Below are positions 9,953-21,778 of a DNA stretch of 64,000 bases, piece by piece. Origin of the DNA: Pleomorphomonas diazotrophica. GTDB taxonomy: Bacteria > Pseudomonadota > Alphaproteobacteria > Rhizobiales > Pleomorphomonadaceae. The DNA is taken from assembly GCF_002844595.1 (NCBI RefSeq), contig NZ_PJNW01000002.1, positions 434,001 through 498,000 on the forward strand, in the 5' to 3' direction. Made by a program: the position numbers and the translations under genes. The notes under the pieces are model-generated. The model saw only the letters and a list, made by a program, of their open reading frames with translations. It had not been told where the DNA came from and ran no database searches. Positions within the stretch are counted from its first letter, which is position 1; every line of letters starts with the position of its first letter.

Positions 9953-11899
9953 TCAGGCGGCGTCGATCTCGGCCAGGAAACTCTCGACCTTGCGCCCGAG
10001 GTCGACCGACGAGGCCTTCAGCGAGGTGACCGCATCGAGCACCGTCTTCGCCTCGGCGCGCGTCGTGGCGGCGCCACTGCTGAGTTCCACGATGGTGCGA
10101 GACAGGTCGCTGTTGCCGCGGGCCGCTTCCTGCATGTTGCGGGTGATCTCGCCGGTGGCGCCGGTCTGCTGAGTGACGGCCGATGTGATGCTCGCGGAGA
10201 CGGTATTGACCTCCTCGATGATGGCGCCAATCTCGACGATGGCGTTGACGGTGTTGTCGGACACCAGCTTGATCTCGCCGATCTTGCGCGAGATGTCCTC
10301 GGTGGCCTTGGCCGTCTGGTTGGCGAGCGATTTCACCTCGGCGGCAACGACCGCGAAGCCCTTGCCCGCCTCGCCCGCTCGTGCCGCCTCGATGGTGGCG
10401 TTGAGCGCTAGGAGGTTGGTCTGCTCGGCAATGGCGGTGATCAGGCTGACCACCTGGTTGATCTGGTCGGTGGCGGCGAGCAACTGGCCCACCGTCTCGC
10501 GCGTCTCGTTGGCCGAGGCGCGGGCCTTGCCAGCGACGGCCTGCGAGGTGCCGACCTGACGGGCGATCTCGTTGGTCGAGGCTTCCAGTTCCTCACAGGT
10601 GGAGGCGACGGAACGGACATTGCCGGACGCCTGCTCGGCGGCAGCGGCAGCGACACTGCTGCTGCGCTCGCTGCCTTCGGCAGTGGCCATCAGTTCCTGG
10701 GCCGACCCTTCAAGGCGTTGGGCGGCAGTGACGACCAATCCGATGGTTCCCGACGCTTCCGAACGGAATCGCTCGATCAGAGCTTCGGCTCGGGCAGCGC
10801 GCCGCTCGCGTTCGCTGGCGGCGGCCTTCTGGCTCTCCTCCAACCGTTCCCGCTCTTCGGCGTTGGTGCGGAACACCGCGACGGCGGCGGCCATCTGGCC
10901 GATTTCGTCGTGACGTTCGAGACAGGGGATCTCGGTCTTGAGGTTGCCGTTCGCCAGCGAGCGCATGGCGGCGGTCATCGCGGTGATCGGCTGGGCGACA
11001 ACGCGCCTCAGCACCAGTCCGAGGGCAAGCAGCATCAGAGCCGTCGCGGCAAGCGTGGCGGCAATGGCCGTCATCCCCAACCGGTTGAGGCTGGCATAGG
11101 CCATGTCGCTGTCGACGGCGACGCCAACGTACCACTTGACCGGCAGGCCATCGACGGCGACGAAGCTGGCGACGTGGTCGCGGTTGGCAAAGGTAGTTTC
11201 CATCACGCCTCCGGCGACCGGAGCCGACAGGCCGGCAAAGGCCTCCGACAGCGGCTTGCCGACCAGGCCGGCATCCGGGTGGACGAGAATCTTACCGTCC
11301 GAGGATACCAGGAAGGCTTGGCCGATGCCGCCAAAGTTGGACGCCTTGATGCGATCGATCAAAGCGTCCAGCGCGAAGTCGCCGCCGAACACGCCGATCA
11401 GCTTGCCGTCGGCGCTGACGGGCACGCAGGCGGAGATGACGACCTTGTTGGTCGCCATATCGACATAGGGCTCGGTCAGTTGGACCGACATGGCCTTGGC
11501 GGTGTCGATGTACCAGGGCCGCTTGCGCGGGTCATAATCCTTGGGCATCTCGGCCTTGGGCGAGATGGTGAAGGCGCCGTTCTCCTCGCCGAGATAGACC
11601 GACAGGAACTCCGAACTCAGCGTCTTGCCCGACAGTACGAGACCGAGCGTCTCCTTGGACGTGCCGATCGCATCGGCGGACTGGGTCGCGAGCAGAAGAC
11701 GCCCCTGGAACCAGTTGCCCGTACCAGAGGCGACGCTCGCCCCCGTTGTCGCAAGCGTGCGGGCGACATTGTCTCTCAGATCCTGCCTCTCCAGCACGTA
11801 GATCGTCGTGGAGAAGAGGGCGAAGCTCGCGATCACGATCAGCGACGCGATGAAGATAATGCGATGCAGGAGCTTGCCGCGCGTATTGAGAAGGAGCAT
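9953..11899 (-). CDS. Methyl-accepting chemotaxis protein (dCache sensor), paralogue 2
   Basis: A 648-residue chemoreceptor with the same architecture as its left neighbour: TM1, periplasmic dCache_1 domain, TM2, HAMP and methyl-accepting signalling domain, ending FLAEIDAA. Its sensor carries the complete pattern [10 protein letters not shown], then EPYVD and FGGDFALD; this fits the Y-x4-R-x-W-Y ... Y ... D amino-acid-binding signature known from PctA-type receptors, so amino acids are a likely ligand class (inference). The cytoplasmic half is nearly identical to paralogue 1 while the sensor differs more, as expected for a tandem duplication under divergent ligand selection. It has its own terminator, and the 302-base gap suggests separate promoters. 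Confidence 0.95.
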   Translation of the reverse strand: MLLLNTRGKLLHRIIFIASLIVIASFALFSTTIYVLERQDLRDNVARTLATTGASVASGTGNWFQGRLLLATQSADAIGTSKETLGLVLSGKTLSSEFLSVYLGEENGAFTISPKAEMPKDYDPRKRPWYIDTAKAMSVQLTEPYVDMATNKVVISACVPVSADGKLIGVFGGDFALDALIDRIKASNFGGIGQAFLVSSDGKILVHPDAGLVGKPLSEAFAGLSAPVAGGVMETTFANRDHVASFVAVDGLPVKWYVGVAVDSDMAYASLNRLGMTAIAATLAATALMLLALGLVLRRVVAQPITAMTAAMRSLANGNLKTEIPCLERHDEIGQMAAAVAVFRTNAEERERLEESQKAAASERERRAARAEALIERFRSEASGTIGLVVTAAQRLEGSAQELMATAEGSERSSSVAAAAAEQASGNVRSVASTCEELEASTNEIARQVGTSQAVAGKARASANETRETVGQLLAATDQINQVVSLITAIAEQTNLLALNATIEAARAGEAGKGFAVVAAEVKSLANQTAKATEDISRKIGEIKLVSDNTVNAIVEIGAIIEEVNTVSASITSAVTQQTGATGEITRNMQEAARGNSDLSRTIVELSSGAATTRAEAKTVLDAVTSLKASSVDLGRKVESFLAEIDAA

Positions 11900-12248
11900 G
11901 TCAATTCGACTCTCGGCTATTGATTGCGATGTAAACTAATCGCCAATCCATTTAGGAATGGTAACTCTCGGGGACCCTCTCTTTTCGATTTGCAAAAGTA
12001 ACGGCGCTGTAACGCATGATAAAAACTGCCTACAAGAAGTAAGGTTATCTGGATTTACTATCGTCAGGTTGAGCCGACTTGTCCTCTACGCTCGCAGATG
12101 GTCACCCCTGCGGAGCTGCCATTCGGAAACGAGTGTGGTCGAGAGGATGGGGAGGGTGTAGCGCTGGTCGGCAAAGGACGCGCGGCCATCCGTTGCTCAA
12201 GTCGCGGCCCAACTCGCGATCCATCGTCACGCCGGTTCGGTATTTCTG
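11900..12248. other. Divergent intergenic region between chemoreceptor 2 and the AbrB-family gene
   Basis: About 350 bases with no convincing gene on either strand; short open frames here have poor codon use and no ribosome-binding site. The left half is comparatively A/T-rich and should contain the promoter of the leftward chemoreceptor; the rightward gene's promoter must be in the right half. I see no clear repeat or known operator. Confidence 0.5.
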
Positions 12249-13308
12249 ATGTCCCTCCCGTCGCCGGCCTCCGGCTCTCATGCCCAAGCCGTTCGCTGGA
12301 TCGTCCTGCTGTCGATATCCTCGGCGATCAGCATCGTCTTCGAGTTGCTTCACCTGCCGGCGGCGCTGCTGCTCGGGCCGATGGTGGCGGCAATCCTGCT
12401 CGGCGTGAACGGCAGGGCAGTAATGATGCCCCGGCCGGCTTTCATGGCGGCGCAGGGCGTGGTCGGCACGATGATGGCGCGGGCGATGCCGCCGACGGTG
12501 CTCGGCGAGATCCTCGCGGCCTGGCCGGTCATCCTGCTCGGCGTGGCATCCGTGGTGCTGACCGCCAACGTGATCGGCTACGCTCTGGCCCGCTTCCGCG
12601 TGCTGCCCGGCACCACCGCCGTCTGGGGCGCTTCGCCGGGGGCGGCCACCGCCATGGTGATCATGGCCGAGGCCTACGGCGGCGACACGCGCCTCGTCGC
12701 CGTCATGCAATATCTACGGGTGCTGATCGTCGCTTCCATGGCGTCCTTGGCCGCGCGCTTCTATCTCGGCGCGACGCTGACCGGCGGTACGGCGGCCGCC
12801 TGGTTTCCGCCGGTGCATTGGGTGAATTTCGCCGGCACGCTGGCGGTCATCGCCGCGGGCCTTCTGCTGTCCCGTCTGTTCCGCCTGACCACGGGCGCCA
12901 TGATCCTGCCGATGCTGTTCGCCATCGGCCTGCAGGGCGCCGGCGTGCTCACCGTCGAACTGCCGCCAGTCCTGCTTGCCGCGTCCTATGCCGTCTGCGG
13001 CTGGGCGATCGGCAGCCGCTTCAACCGCGAGATCATCGCCTACGCGGCGCGGGCGCTGCCAACCATTCTCCTGGCCATCGCCGTGCTGGTCGCCATTTGC
13101 GCCATTTATGCCGGCGTGCTCGCCTCGGTGACCGGCGTCGATTTCCTGACTGCCTATCTCGCGACCTCGCCGGGCGGCGCCGATTCGGTGGCCATCATCG
13201 CTGCGTCGAGCAACGTCGACATGTCCTTTGTCATGGCCATGCAGACCATGCGCTTCTTCATGGTGCTGTTGACCGGGCCGGCGACCGCACGCTTCATCGC
13301 GGACCGCG

Positions 13309-13319
<11 letters not shown>
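12249..13319 (+). CDS. AbrB-family integral membrane protein (putative transporter/regulator)
   Basis: A 356-residue very hydrophobic protein with about ten predicted helices arranged as two similar halves. The family signature is visible in the first half (WGASPGAATAMVIMAEAYGGD, then VAVMQYLRV) and again in the second (LATSPGGADSVAIIAASSNVD, then AMQTMRFFMV). This matches the Gram-negative AbrB duplication family (PF05145), often mislabelled ammonia monooxygenase or AbrB transcriptional regulator; it is a membrane protein and has no DNA-binding domain. Substrate unknown. The ATG at 12249 lacks a strong ribosome-binding site but fits the family N-terminus. The 3' end overlaps the convergent ppdK gene by 11 bases. 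Confidence 0.9.
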
Positions 13320-16026
<2,707 letters not shown>

Positions 16027-16118
16027 GACCTGCCTATAACACGGAAACCCGGTGTGTGCGTCCGTTGAGACGCTCACCCGTTTCTCCGTCGAAAGCGGAG
16101 CGGAGCCGGCCGCAGGCC

Positions 16119-16646
16119 TTATCGCGCGGCCTCGACGTCAAGGGCGAAGGGTGTGCCCTCAAAGGCGTCGGCGCCACGGCCGATGGCGTCGATGGCGGCG
16201 ATCATGCGGCCATTCCGGCCAAGCAGGCGGTCGGCGATCTCGACGATGCGGCGGTTGGGCGTTGCGGAGGGCGCCCGTTCGCGCAACAAAGTGGCGAGGG
16301 CGGCCTCGTCACGCCAGGGATTGAGTGCCGAAACCAGCGTGTAGGCGGCGGCCGTCGAGCGGGAGATGCCGGCGAAGCAGTGGACCACCAGCGGCGTGGA
16401 CCTATCCCAGTCGTTCACCCAGTCCAGCATCTGCGCCACGTGCGCTTCGCCGGGCGGCGTCATGCCGTCCAGCGTTTCGACGATGTCGTGCATGGCGAGG
16501 AAGAGGTGGTTCTGATGGCCGATGGTCGCCGGCAGGCGCATGGGTGTGCCGGCGTTGATCAGCGTTATGACATGACGGGCGCCGGTGAGGGCCACCGTCT
16601 CTTCGAGCTTGGTCAGGGAGCAGACGTGGATGGTGGTGGCAGTCAT
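16119..16646 (-). CDS. Tyrosine-phosphatase-family protein
   Basis: A 175-residue cytoplasmic protein with the cysteine-phosphatase signature HCFAGISRST (C-x5-R) at about residues 89-98 and a plausible general-acid aspartate region (DWVNDWDRS) just before it. It looks like a compact dual-specificity/protein-tyrosine-phosphatase fold of the kind common in rhizobia, with unknown substrate. It is the last gene of a ygfZ-HD-phosphatase operon and overlaps the HD gene by four bases (ATGA), so expression is coupled. The conserved catalytic loop suggests an active enzyme. Confidence 0.85.
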   Translation of the reverse strand: MTATTIHVCSLTKLEETVALTGARHVITLINAGTPMRLPATIGHQNHLFLAMHDIVETLDGMTPPGEAHVAQMLDWVNDWDRSTPLVVHCFAGISRSTAAAYTLVSALNPWRDEAALATLLRERAPSATPNRRIVEIADRLLGRNGRMIAAIDAIGRGADAFEGTPFALDVEAAR

Positions 16647-17263
16647 CGCTGGCTTTCAAGCTGTTGGAATCGAGTGAGAAAAGCCTCCTCCGCCGCGACG
16701 GTCGGCAGCGGATCGAGGCCGAGCACCGGCCCGGTCGGGGTCTGGCGGCCAATGCCCCGAGGCAAGCCGAAAATGCGCTTTGCCTCTTCCGTGGTGAAGC
16801 CGGCAAGCTCCACCGCCTCGAAATAGGCGGAGATGAGGTCCGCCTTCTTGGCGAGCTTCTTCAGGCGTTCGGTATCGTGTTTCTCCAGGCCGAAGCGACG
16901 GTGGATGGCATCGGCGAGGCGCCTCTCGACGGTCTTGTAGTCGCCGCCCATCACCGCCTTGAACGGCGAGATCATGTCTCCGATCACATACTCAGGCGCG
17001 TCATGCAGCAGCACGACGAGGCGTTGGCAGGCGGTGAGCTCGGGCTCGAGAAGACCGGCGATATCCTCGACGACGAGGCAGTGCTGGGCCACTGAGAAAG
17101 CGTGGTCACCGACGGTCTGGCCGTTCCAGCGAGCAACGCGGGCGAGGCCGTGAGCGATGTCGGTTATCTCGACGTCGAGCGGAGAGGGATCGAGAAGGTC
17201 GAGGCGTCGCCCCGACAGCATGCGCTGCCAGGCCCGGGGCGGTGAGCCGGCTTTGTCGGCCAT
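16643..17263 (-). CDS. HD-domain hydrolase (YfbR-like)
   Basis: A 206-residue HD-superfamily phosphohydrolase. The metal-binding residues appear as a histidine in DHAFSVAQHC (about 52-61), the HD doublet in LLHDAPEYVIGD (about 86-97), and a downstream aspartate in KKADLISAYFEA (about 142). YfbR-type members are 5'-deoxynucleotidases, but many family members are untested, so the substrate is not assigned. The gene lies 5 bases after ygfZ and overlaps the tyrosine-phosphatase gene, making an operon of two predicted phosphohydrolases and a folate-binding protein. Confidence 0.85.
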   Translation of the reverse strand: MADKAGSPPRAWQRMLSGRRLDLLDPSPLDVEITDIAHGLARVARWNGQTVGDHAFSVAQHCLVVEDIAGLLEPELTACQRLVVLLHDAPEYVIGDMISPFKAVMGGDYKTVERRLADAIHRRFGLEKHDTERLKKLAKKADLISAYFEAVELAGFTTEEAKRIFGLPRGIGRQTPTGPVLGLDPLPTVAAEEAFLTRFQQLESQR

Positions 17264-17268
17264 GGATG

Positions 17269-18138
17269 TCAGTCGTCCGGTTTGGATGTTTCAGGCTTTG
17301 GAGTTTCCGGCCAGCCGTAGTCGGCCCATGCCGGAAGCGCAACCGATACCGGCAGTCCGTCCACCGTGATGGTTTCGCCGGTCGTCATTGCCTCCTGAAC
17401 ACGGTCGAGCCGCAGCACGGCGACGCCGCGCGGGCCGCTTGCCGAGCCGAGATGGCCGGCAACCCGTCCGCCGACCAGGATCTCGGTGCCGGCCGGCGGC
17501 AGGTCTCGATCGGCCGAAAGCATGACCGGCCGGCGACGGGCGGTGCCGCGGTAGCGCATGCGGCTCACCACCTCCTGGCCGACGTAGCAGCCCTTGTCGA
17601 AGTTGATGCCATGCAGGCTGTCCATGGCGAGGTCATGGGGAAAGGCGTCGAGAAGCGGCAGGTCGGCGCCGGCCTCCGGAACACCGAGTGCCACGCGGTG
17701 ACCTTGCCAGACGGCCTCATCGGCGTTGGTGGCGACGGCCCCTTCGGGGGCATAGAGGCGCCAGCCGAGGTCGGGATGACGGGGGTCTGTCGCAACAAGG
17801 CCGCCGGCCGGAGGCGTACCGGTGCCGGCATAGACGACAAGCGGCGCGGCATCGATCGTCACCTTGGCCCGAAGCTTGAACATCGTCAGGCGCTTGCGGA
17901 GCTCTGCGGCGCCGGCCGCCGGGGCATCGAGCAGAAATCCGCCATTTTCCTGCCGGACAACCAGAAAATCCGAAATGATCTTGCCCTGAGGGGTCAGAAG
18001 CGCTCCGAAGGCGGCGGAGCGCCCATCCGCAACCTCGGTGTTCTGGGTGATCATGCGGTCGAGAAAGTCGGAGGCCTCTGGACCGGCGACTTCAACGACG
18101 CTACGGCTTTCGAGGCGGCAGAGGAAGGAATCGGCCAT
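17269..18138 (-). CDS. ygfZ: Folate-binding YgfZ/GcvT-domain protein
   Basis: YgfZ proteins assist assembly or repair of certain iron-sulfur enzymes and bind tetrahydrofolate. The 289-residue length is normal, and the family signature KGCYVGQEVVSRMRYRG, with the key cysteine in K-G-C-Y-x-G-Q-E, is near residue 180. The N-terminus (DSFLCRLESRSVVEVAGPEA) resembles the GcvT fold start. It is the first gene of an operon with the HD hydrolase and the tyrosine phosphatase, and is transcribed away from the AsmA-like gene. Confidence 0.93.
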   Translation of the reverse strand: MADSFLCRLESRSVVEVAGPEASDFLDRMITQNTEVADGRSAAFGALLTPQGKIISDFLVVRQENGGFLLDAPAAGAAELRKRLTMFKLRAKVTIDAAPLVVYAGTGTPPAGGLVATDPRHPDLGWRLYAPEGAVATNADEAVWQGHRVALGVPEAGADLPLLDAFPHDLAMDSLHGINFDKGCYVGQEVVSRMRYRGTARRRPVMLSADRDLPPAGTEILVGGRVAGHLGSASGPRGVAVLRLDRVQEAMTTGETITVDGLPVSVALPAWADYGWPETPKPETSKPDD

Positions 18139-18319
18139 GGTCGGAGCTTTCCGTGCACATTGGGCGTGTCGCTACGTAGTTTCCGATTGGTAGCCGGCTG
18201 TCGGAGGTGAGGCAAGCCTGCGGCCGCCGCCAGTGATGATTCCAGCCGTACTGGCCCTACGCCGGTGCGGCCTGTTCCAGGGGGATGCTGACATAGCGGG
18301 GACCGACGCCGACGAGAGG

Positions 18320-21300
18320 ATGCCGAAGGGGCGAACGCGCTGGTGGGTACGCGCCCTCCGGTTCGCGGCGATTCTGCTTGTCGCAGCCGGTGTCGCGGCC
18401 GGTTTTCTTGCCTGGCGGCTGTCGCAAGGACCGCTTTTTCTGCCGTTTCTGGCAAGCCGGATTGAAGGCGCTGTGACCAACGCGGCCCCGGACGTCAACA
18501 TCGAGGTCGGGCTTGCCGGCATCGAACTCGGAGACGATCTCAACCCCGAACTGGTCGTCCGTGACATTCGGCTGGAGCGGCCGAACGATGTCGCGGTATC
18601 GGTCAACGAAATGCGCATTGCCGCCCGCTGGCCGGCACCGACCGACAAGCACATTCCTCTCGACGGCGTAGTGCTGGATCACGTGCTGGTCAGCGACATA
18701 GGTCCAAAGGTGAAAGTACCGCCGATCGATCGAGTGGTGCTGGCGGTACGGCAGGCCGTCGAGGAGAACGGTCTTGATTTCCTGGAGATCCGCTCTTTCG
18801 GGTTCGGTATCGAACGGCCGGGGAAGATGCGGCGCGATGTCGTATCCGACGTGTCGGTAACCGGCAGCGTCCGGGAGGGACATATCGTCGAGGCGCAGGC
18901 GATCGGCCTTGGAGCGAGCGGCGCCGTGTCCCTGCGTCTCACCTCGGATCTGTCGGCCACGGACGAGCGGACTGTCGTCAACCTTGAGACGCACGGTTTC
19001 GATCTCGCCGATCTTGCTTCGGCAAAGGGTCGCGACGATCTCAATCTGGCCGGTTCGATCAGTCTGTCCGGCGCCATCACCGTTGCTCCCGGCAAGGGAG
19101 TCACTGAGGCCGGCTGGCAGGTGGTGCTCGGCCCGTCGCTTCGGTTTGGCGACACGGAGGCCAATGCTCTCGCGGGGCCGGTCCGCCTCGATTTTTCTTG
19201 GGATCCCGACAAGGAGCTGATCTCCCTCAATCCGTCGCCGATCATCCTCGACAATGGCTATCTGCTCGCCCATGGCGAAGTGGTGCCGCCTCGGAGCGAC
19301 AAGCTCTGGAGCTTCGACTTCAAGTTCGAGGGGCAGGACGTGCTGAGTGGCATTCGGACCAGCGACGGGCGGATTGCTGGCAGCTACGATCAGTCGGACG
19401 AAATGCTCGTCATGGACGACATGCACGTCGAGGGGGCCGGCATCAGCTTCACGGCTGCGGCGCGGGCGTCGCATCGAGACGGCGCCGCCTTTGCTGTCTT
19501 GTCCGGCGTTTCGCCGCGTCTGCCGCTCGCCGCTCTCAAGGCGCTCTGGCCGATCACCGTCGCTCCCGAGGTGCGGAGCTGGATCGGCACGCATATCCAC
19601 GAGGGCCTGGTTTCCAATGCCACGGTAGATCTCGCGATGCGCGGCGATCAACCGGGCGGCAGCGGCATGGTTGCGCCGGAGGCGACGCTTGCTTTCGAGT
19701 TTTCCAAGGCCGTCTTCACGCCATTCGACGATGCCCCGATGATCCGCGATGCGGTCGGGCGCGGCAAACTCACCGGCAACCGCTTCGAGATCGCCGTCGA
19801 CAGCGGCTGGGTCGATCTGGGGCAGGGGCGGCGCCTCGACCTTCAGCCTTCAACCTTCGTGGTGCCTGTCGTGAACGCAAAAGTGCCGGACGGTGAGGTG
19901 GCTCTGCGTCTCTCCGGTTCGGCGGCGGCTGGCGTCGCCCTCTGGAATCGCTTGCCCTTTGCCGAGGCTGCCGATTTTTCGCCGGACCCGGCCGACGTCG
20001 CCGGAGAGGTGATGGCCGATCTGTCGATCCGCCTGCCACTCGCCGCGGAGATTGCCGACACCGACATCGTCTATGCAGGGCGAGTCGATCTCGCTGGCTT
20101 CGCGCCCGGCACGCCGATCAGCGGTCGATCCGTAACGCGCGGCAATCTGGCGATCGAGCTCCACGACGGCGCGGCGCATGTCAGCGGAAAGGCGTTGATC
20201 GATGACGCTCCGGCCGACGTGTTCCTGACATTGCCCCTGTCGGGCGATGGCGAAGCGAAATCGGTTGTGAAGCTGAATCTCGATGCTGCGGCCGCCAAAA
20301 GCTATGGGCTTGATCTCGGAGACATGCTCGGTGGCGTCGTTGCGGTGGAAATGACCGATACCGGCACTTCTCGACGGGTGTCCGTCAATCTTGCCAAGGC
20401 AGATATCAGCCTGCCGCTGGTCGGGTTCCACAAGCCGGCGGGCAAACCGGGCACGCTCTCCTTCGACCTGTCGTCCGGATCCGCTGGGACCACCATCGAC
20501 AATCTTGTTCTGAAAGCCGGAGCGGCAGAGGTCGAAGGACAGGTCAAACTCAATGGCGCCGGCGATTTCATCGGCGCCAACCTCACCAAGTTCAACTTCT
20601 CGACTGCCGATCGGATGACCCTGAAAGCGTCGAGGGGAAGTGGCGGTCTCAAGGTTGCAGTCAGCGGGTCACGGCTCGACGCGCGTTCGCTGGTCGCCAA
20701 TCTTCTGCGCCGAACGAGCGCGACCGGCATTCCCGGCGATACCGCTCTCACCCTGTCCGCCACCATAGCCAATGTGTTCGGAGAGGCCGGCGAGCAGCTC
20801 GATGGGCTCAATCTCACGGCGGCCATCACCGACGGCGAAATCGTGGATCTGTCGCTGACGGTGCAGACGTCGGGCGGCGGTTCGGCCTCGGCGACGGTGC
20901 AGCCGGCCGCGACCGGACGGGCCATCAAGGTGGAAGCCGGCGAGGTGGGGCGTCTTCTGCGCTTCCTCGGCGTCTATCGCCGGGTCTACGGCGGACGGGC
21001 GACGCTGACCGGCGTCATCGACGATCGGGGAATCCTGTCGGCGCGCATCGACGGCAACCGATGGAAGGTGGTGGCGGAACCGGCGCTGGCACAGCTTTCC
21101 ACGGCCTCGCGCGACGGGCCGACCGAGGGGTTGTCGACGGCGGATATTCGCAGGCTGATGTTCGACGTCAAGTTCGGCAATGGCATGCTGTCGATCGGTG
21201 AGGGGTTCATTCGCACCGAGACGGCGGGCCTTACCATGGCCGGCGACGTCGACTTCTCGAAAAACGCGCTGCGCCTTGCAGGCAGTTATCTGCCGGCCAG

Positions 21301-21487
21301 CCAGCTCGACAGCGTTCTGGCGGCCATCCCCCTATTGGGTCAAACGATTTTCGCTGGCGGTGGCCGTTCCGGGTTGCTCGGCGTCTCCTACCGCCTCAGC
21401 GGACCGATCGATGCGCCGTCCCTGTCGGTCAACCCGCTATCGGCAATCGCTCCCGGCATATTCCGGCGTCTGTTCGAGCTGAAGTGA
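18320..21487 (+). CDS. AsmA-like/DUF3971 envelope protein (YhdP-type)
   Basis: A large envelope protein of about 1055 residues: one N-terminal transmembrane helix (ALRFAAILLVAAGVAAGFLAW, about residues 11-31), then a long periplasmic region rich in beta-strand patterns, ending in an AsmA-like C-terminal domain (GLTMAGDVDFSKNALRLAG ... SYRLSGPIDAPSLSVNPLSAIAPG). YhdP/TamB/AsmA relatives are thought to carry phospholipids between inner and outer membrane; that role is inferred by family. An in-frame ATG exists at 18233, but the extra 29 codons contain many rare codons and no ribosome-binding site, so I prefer 18320, where a GAGAGG stands unusually close to the start. The start remains uncertain. 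Single gene, divergent from ygfZ. Confidence 0.85.
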   Translation: MPKGRTRWWVRALRFAAILLVAAGVAAGFLAWRLSQGPLFLPFLASRIEGAVTNAAPDVNIEVGLAGIELGDDLNPELVVRDIRLERPNDVAVSVNEMRIAARWPAPTDKHIPLDGVVLDHVLVSDIGPKVKVPPIDRVVLAVRQAVEENGLDFLEIRSFGFGIERPGKMRRDVVSDVSVTGSVREGHIVEAQAIGLGASGAVSLRLTSDLSATDERTVVNLETHGFDLADLASAKGRDDLNLAGSISLSGAITVAPGKGVTEAGWQVVLGPSLRFGDTEANALAGPVRLDFSWDPDKELISLNPSPIILDNGYLLAHGEVVPPRSDKLWSFDFKFEGQDVLSGIRTSDGRIAGSYDQSDEMLVMDDMHVEGAGISFTAAARASHRDGAAFAVLSGVSPRLPLAALKALWPITVAPEVRSWIGTHIHEGLVSNATVDLAMRGDQPGGSGMVAPEATLAFEFSKAVFTPFDDAPMIRDAVGRGKLTGNRFEIAVDSGWVDLGQGRRLDLQPSTFVVPVVNAKVPDGEVALRLSGSAAAGVALWNRLPFAEAADFSPDPADVAGEVMADLSIRLPLAAEIADTDIVYAGRVDLAGFAPGTPISGRSVTRGNLAIELHDGAAHVSGKALIDDAPADVFLTLPLSGDGEAKSVVKLNLDAAAAKSYGLDLGDMLGGVVAVEMTDTGTSRRVSVNLAKADISLPLVGFHKPAGKPGTLSFDLSSGSAGTTIDNLVLKAGAAEVEGQVKLNGAGDFIGANLTKFNFSTADRMTLKASRGSGGLKVAVSGSRLDARSLVANLLRRTSATGIPGDTALTLSATIANVFGEAGEQLDGLNLTAAITDGEIVDLSLTVQTSGGGSASATVQPAATGRAIKVEAGEVGRLLRFLGVYRRVYGGRATLTGVIDDRGILSARIDGNRWKVVAEPALAQLSTASRDGPTEGLSTADIRRLMFDVKFGNGMLSIGEGFIRTETAGLTMAGDVDFSKNALRLAGSYLPASQLDSVLAAIPLLGQTIFAGGGRSGLLGVSYRLSGPIDAPSLSVNPLSAIAPGIFRRLFELK

Positions 21488-21778
21488 CACCTCGCGCTTC
21501 GAGCGCGCTTCTGTCCATCTCCCGGACGGCGAACCTCCAAGCACTGGGTCGATAGACTTTCTGATAGTTGGCAACGCCAATAGTTCGGATGAGCAAACGC
21601 GTGCGCGATGTTAGGGTTTCCGGGCACTTGATATCGCTCGCGGGGCGCGAGAGCGGCTTTGGGTTCGCTGGGCGCAGGGCTTGATCAACAAGGGGCAAGG
21701 CGCCGATAGGTCGCGGCGTCGGCGTTTGATGTGCTGCCAGTATAGTTTTCTCAATAATCCAACCACGGACAGGCTGCC
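21488..21778. other. Intergenic region upstream of the GGDEF-EAL gene
   Basis: About 290 bases without a credible gene and of lower GC than the flanks, presumably holding the promoter of the GGDEF-EAL gene. A ribosome-binding site GGACAGG stands just before ATG 21779. No recognisable operator or terminator. Confidence 0.5.

Noticed and set aside
7704-11899. Tandem repeat or mobile element
   Set aside because: The two long similar blocks are paralogous chemoreceptor genes with their own terminators; no transposase or terminal repeats.
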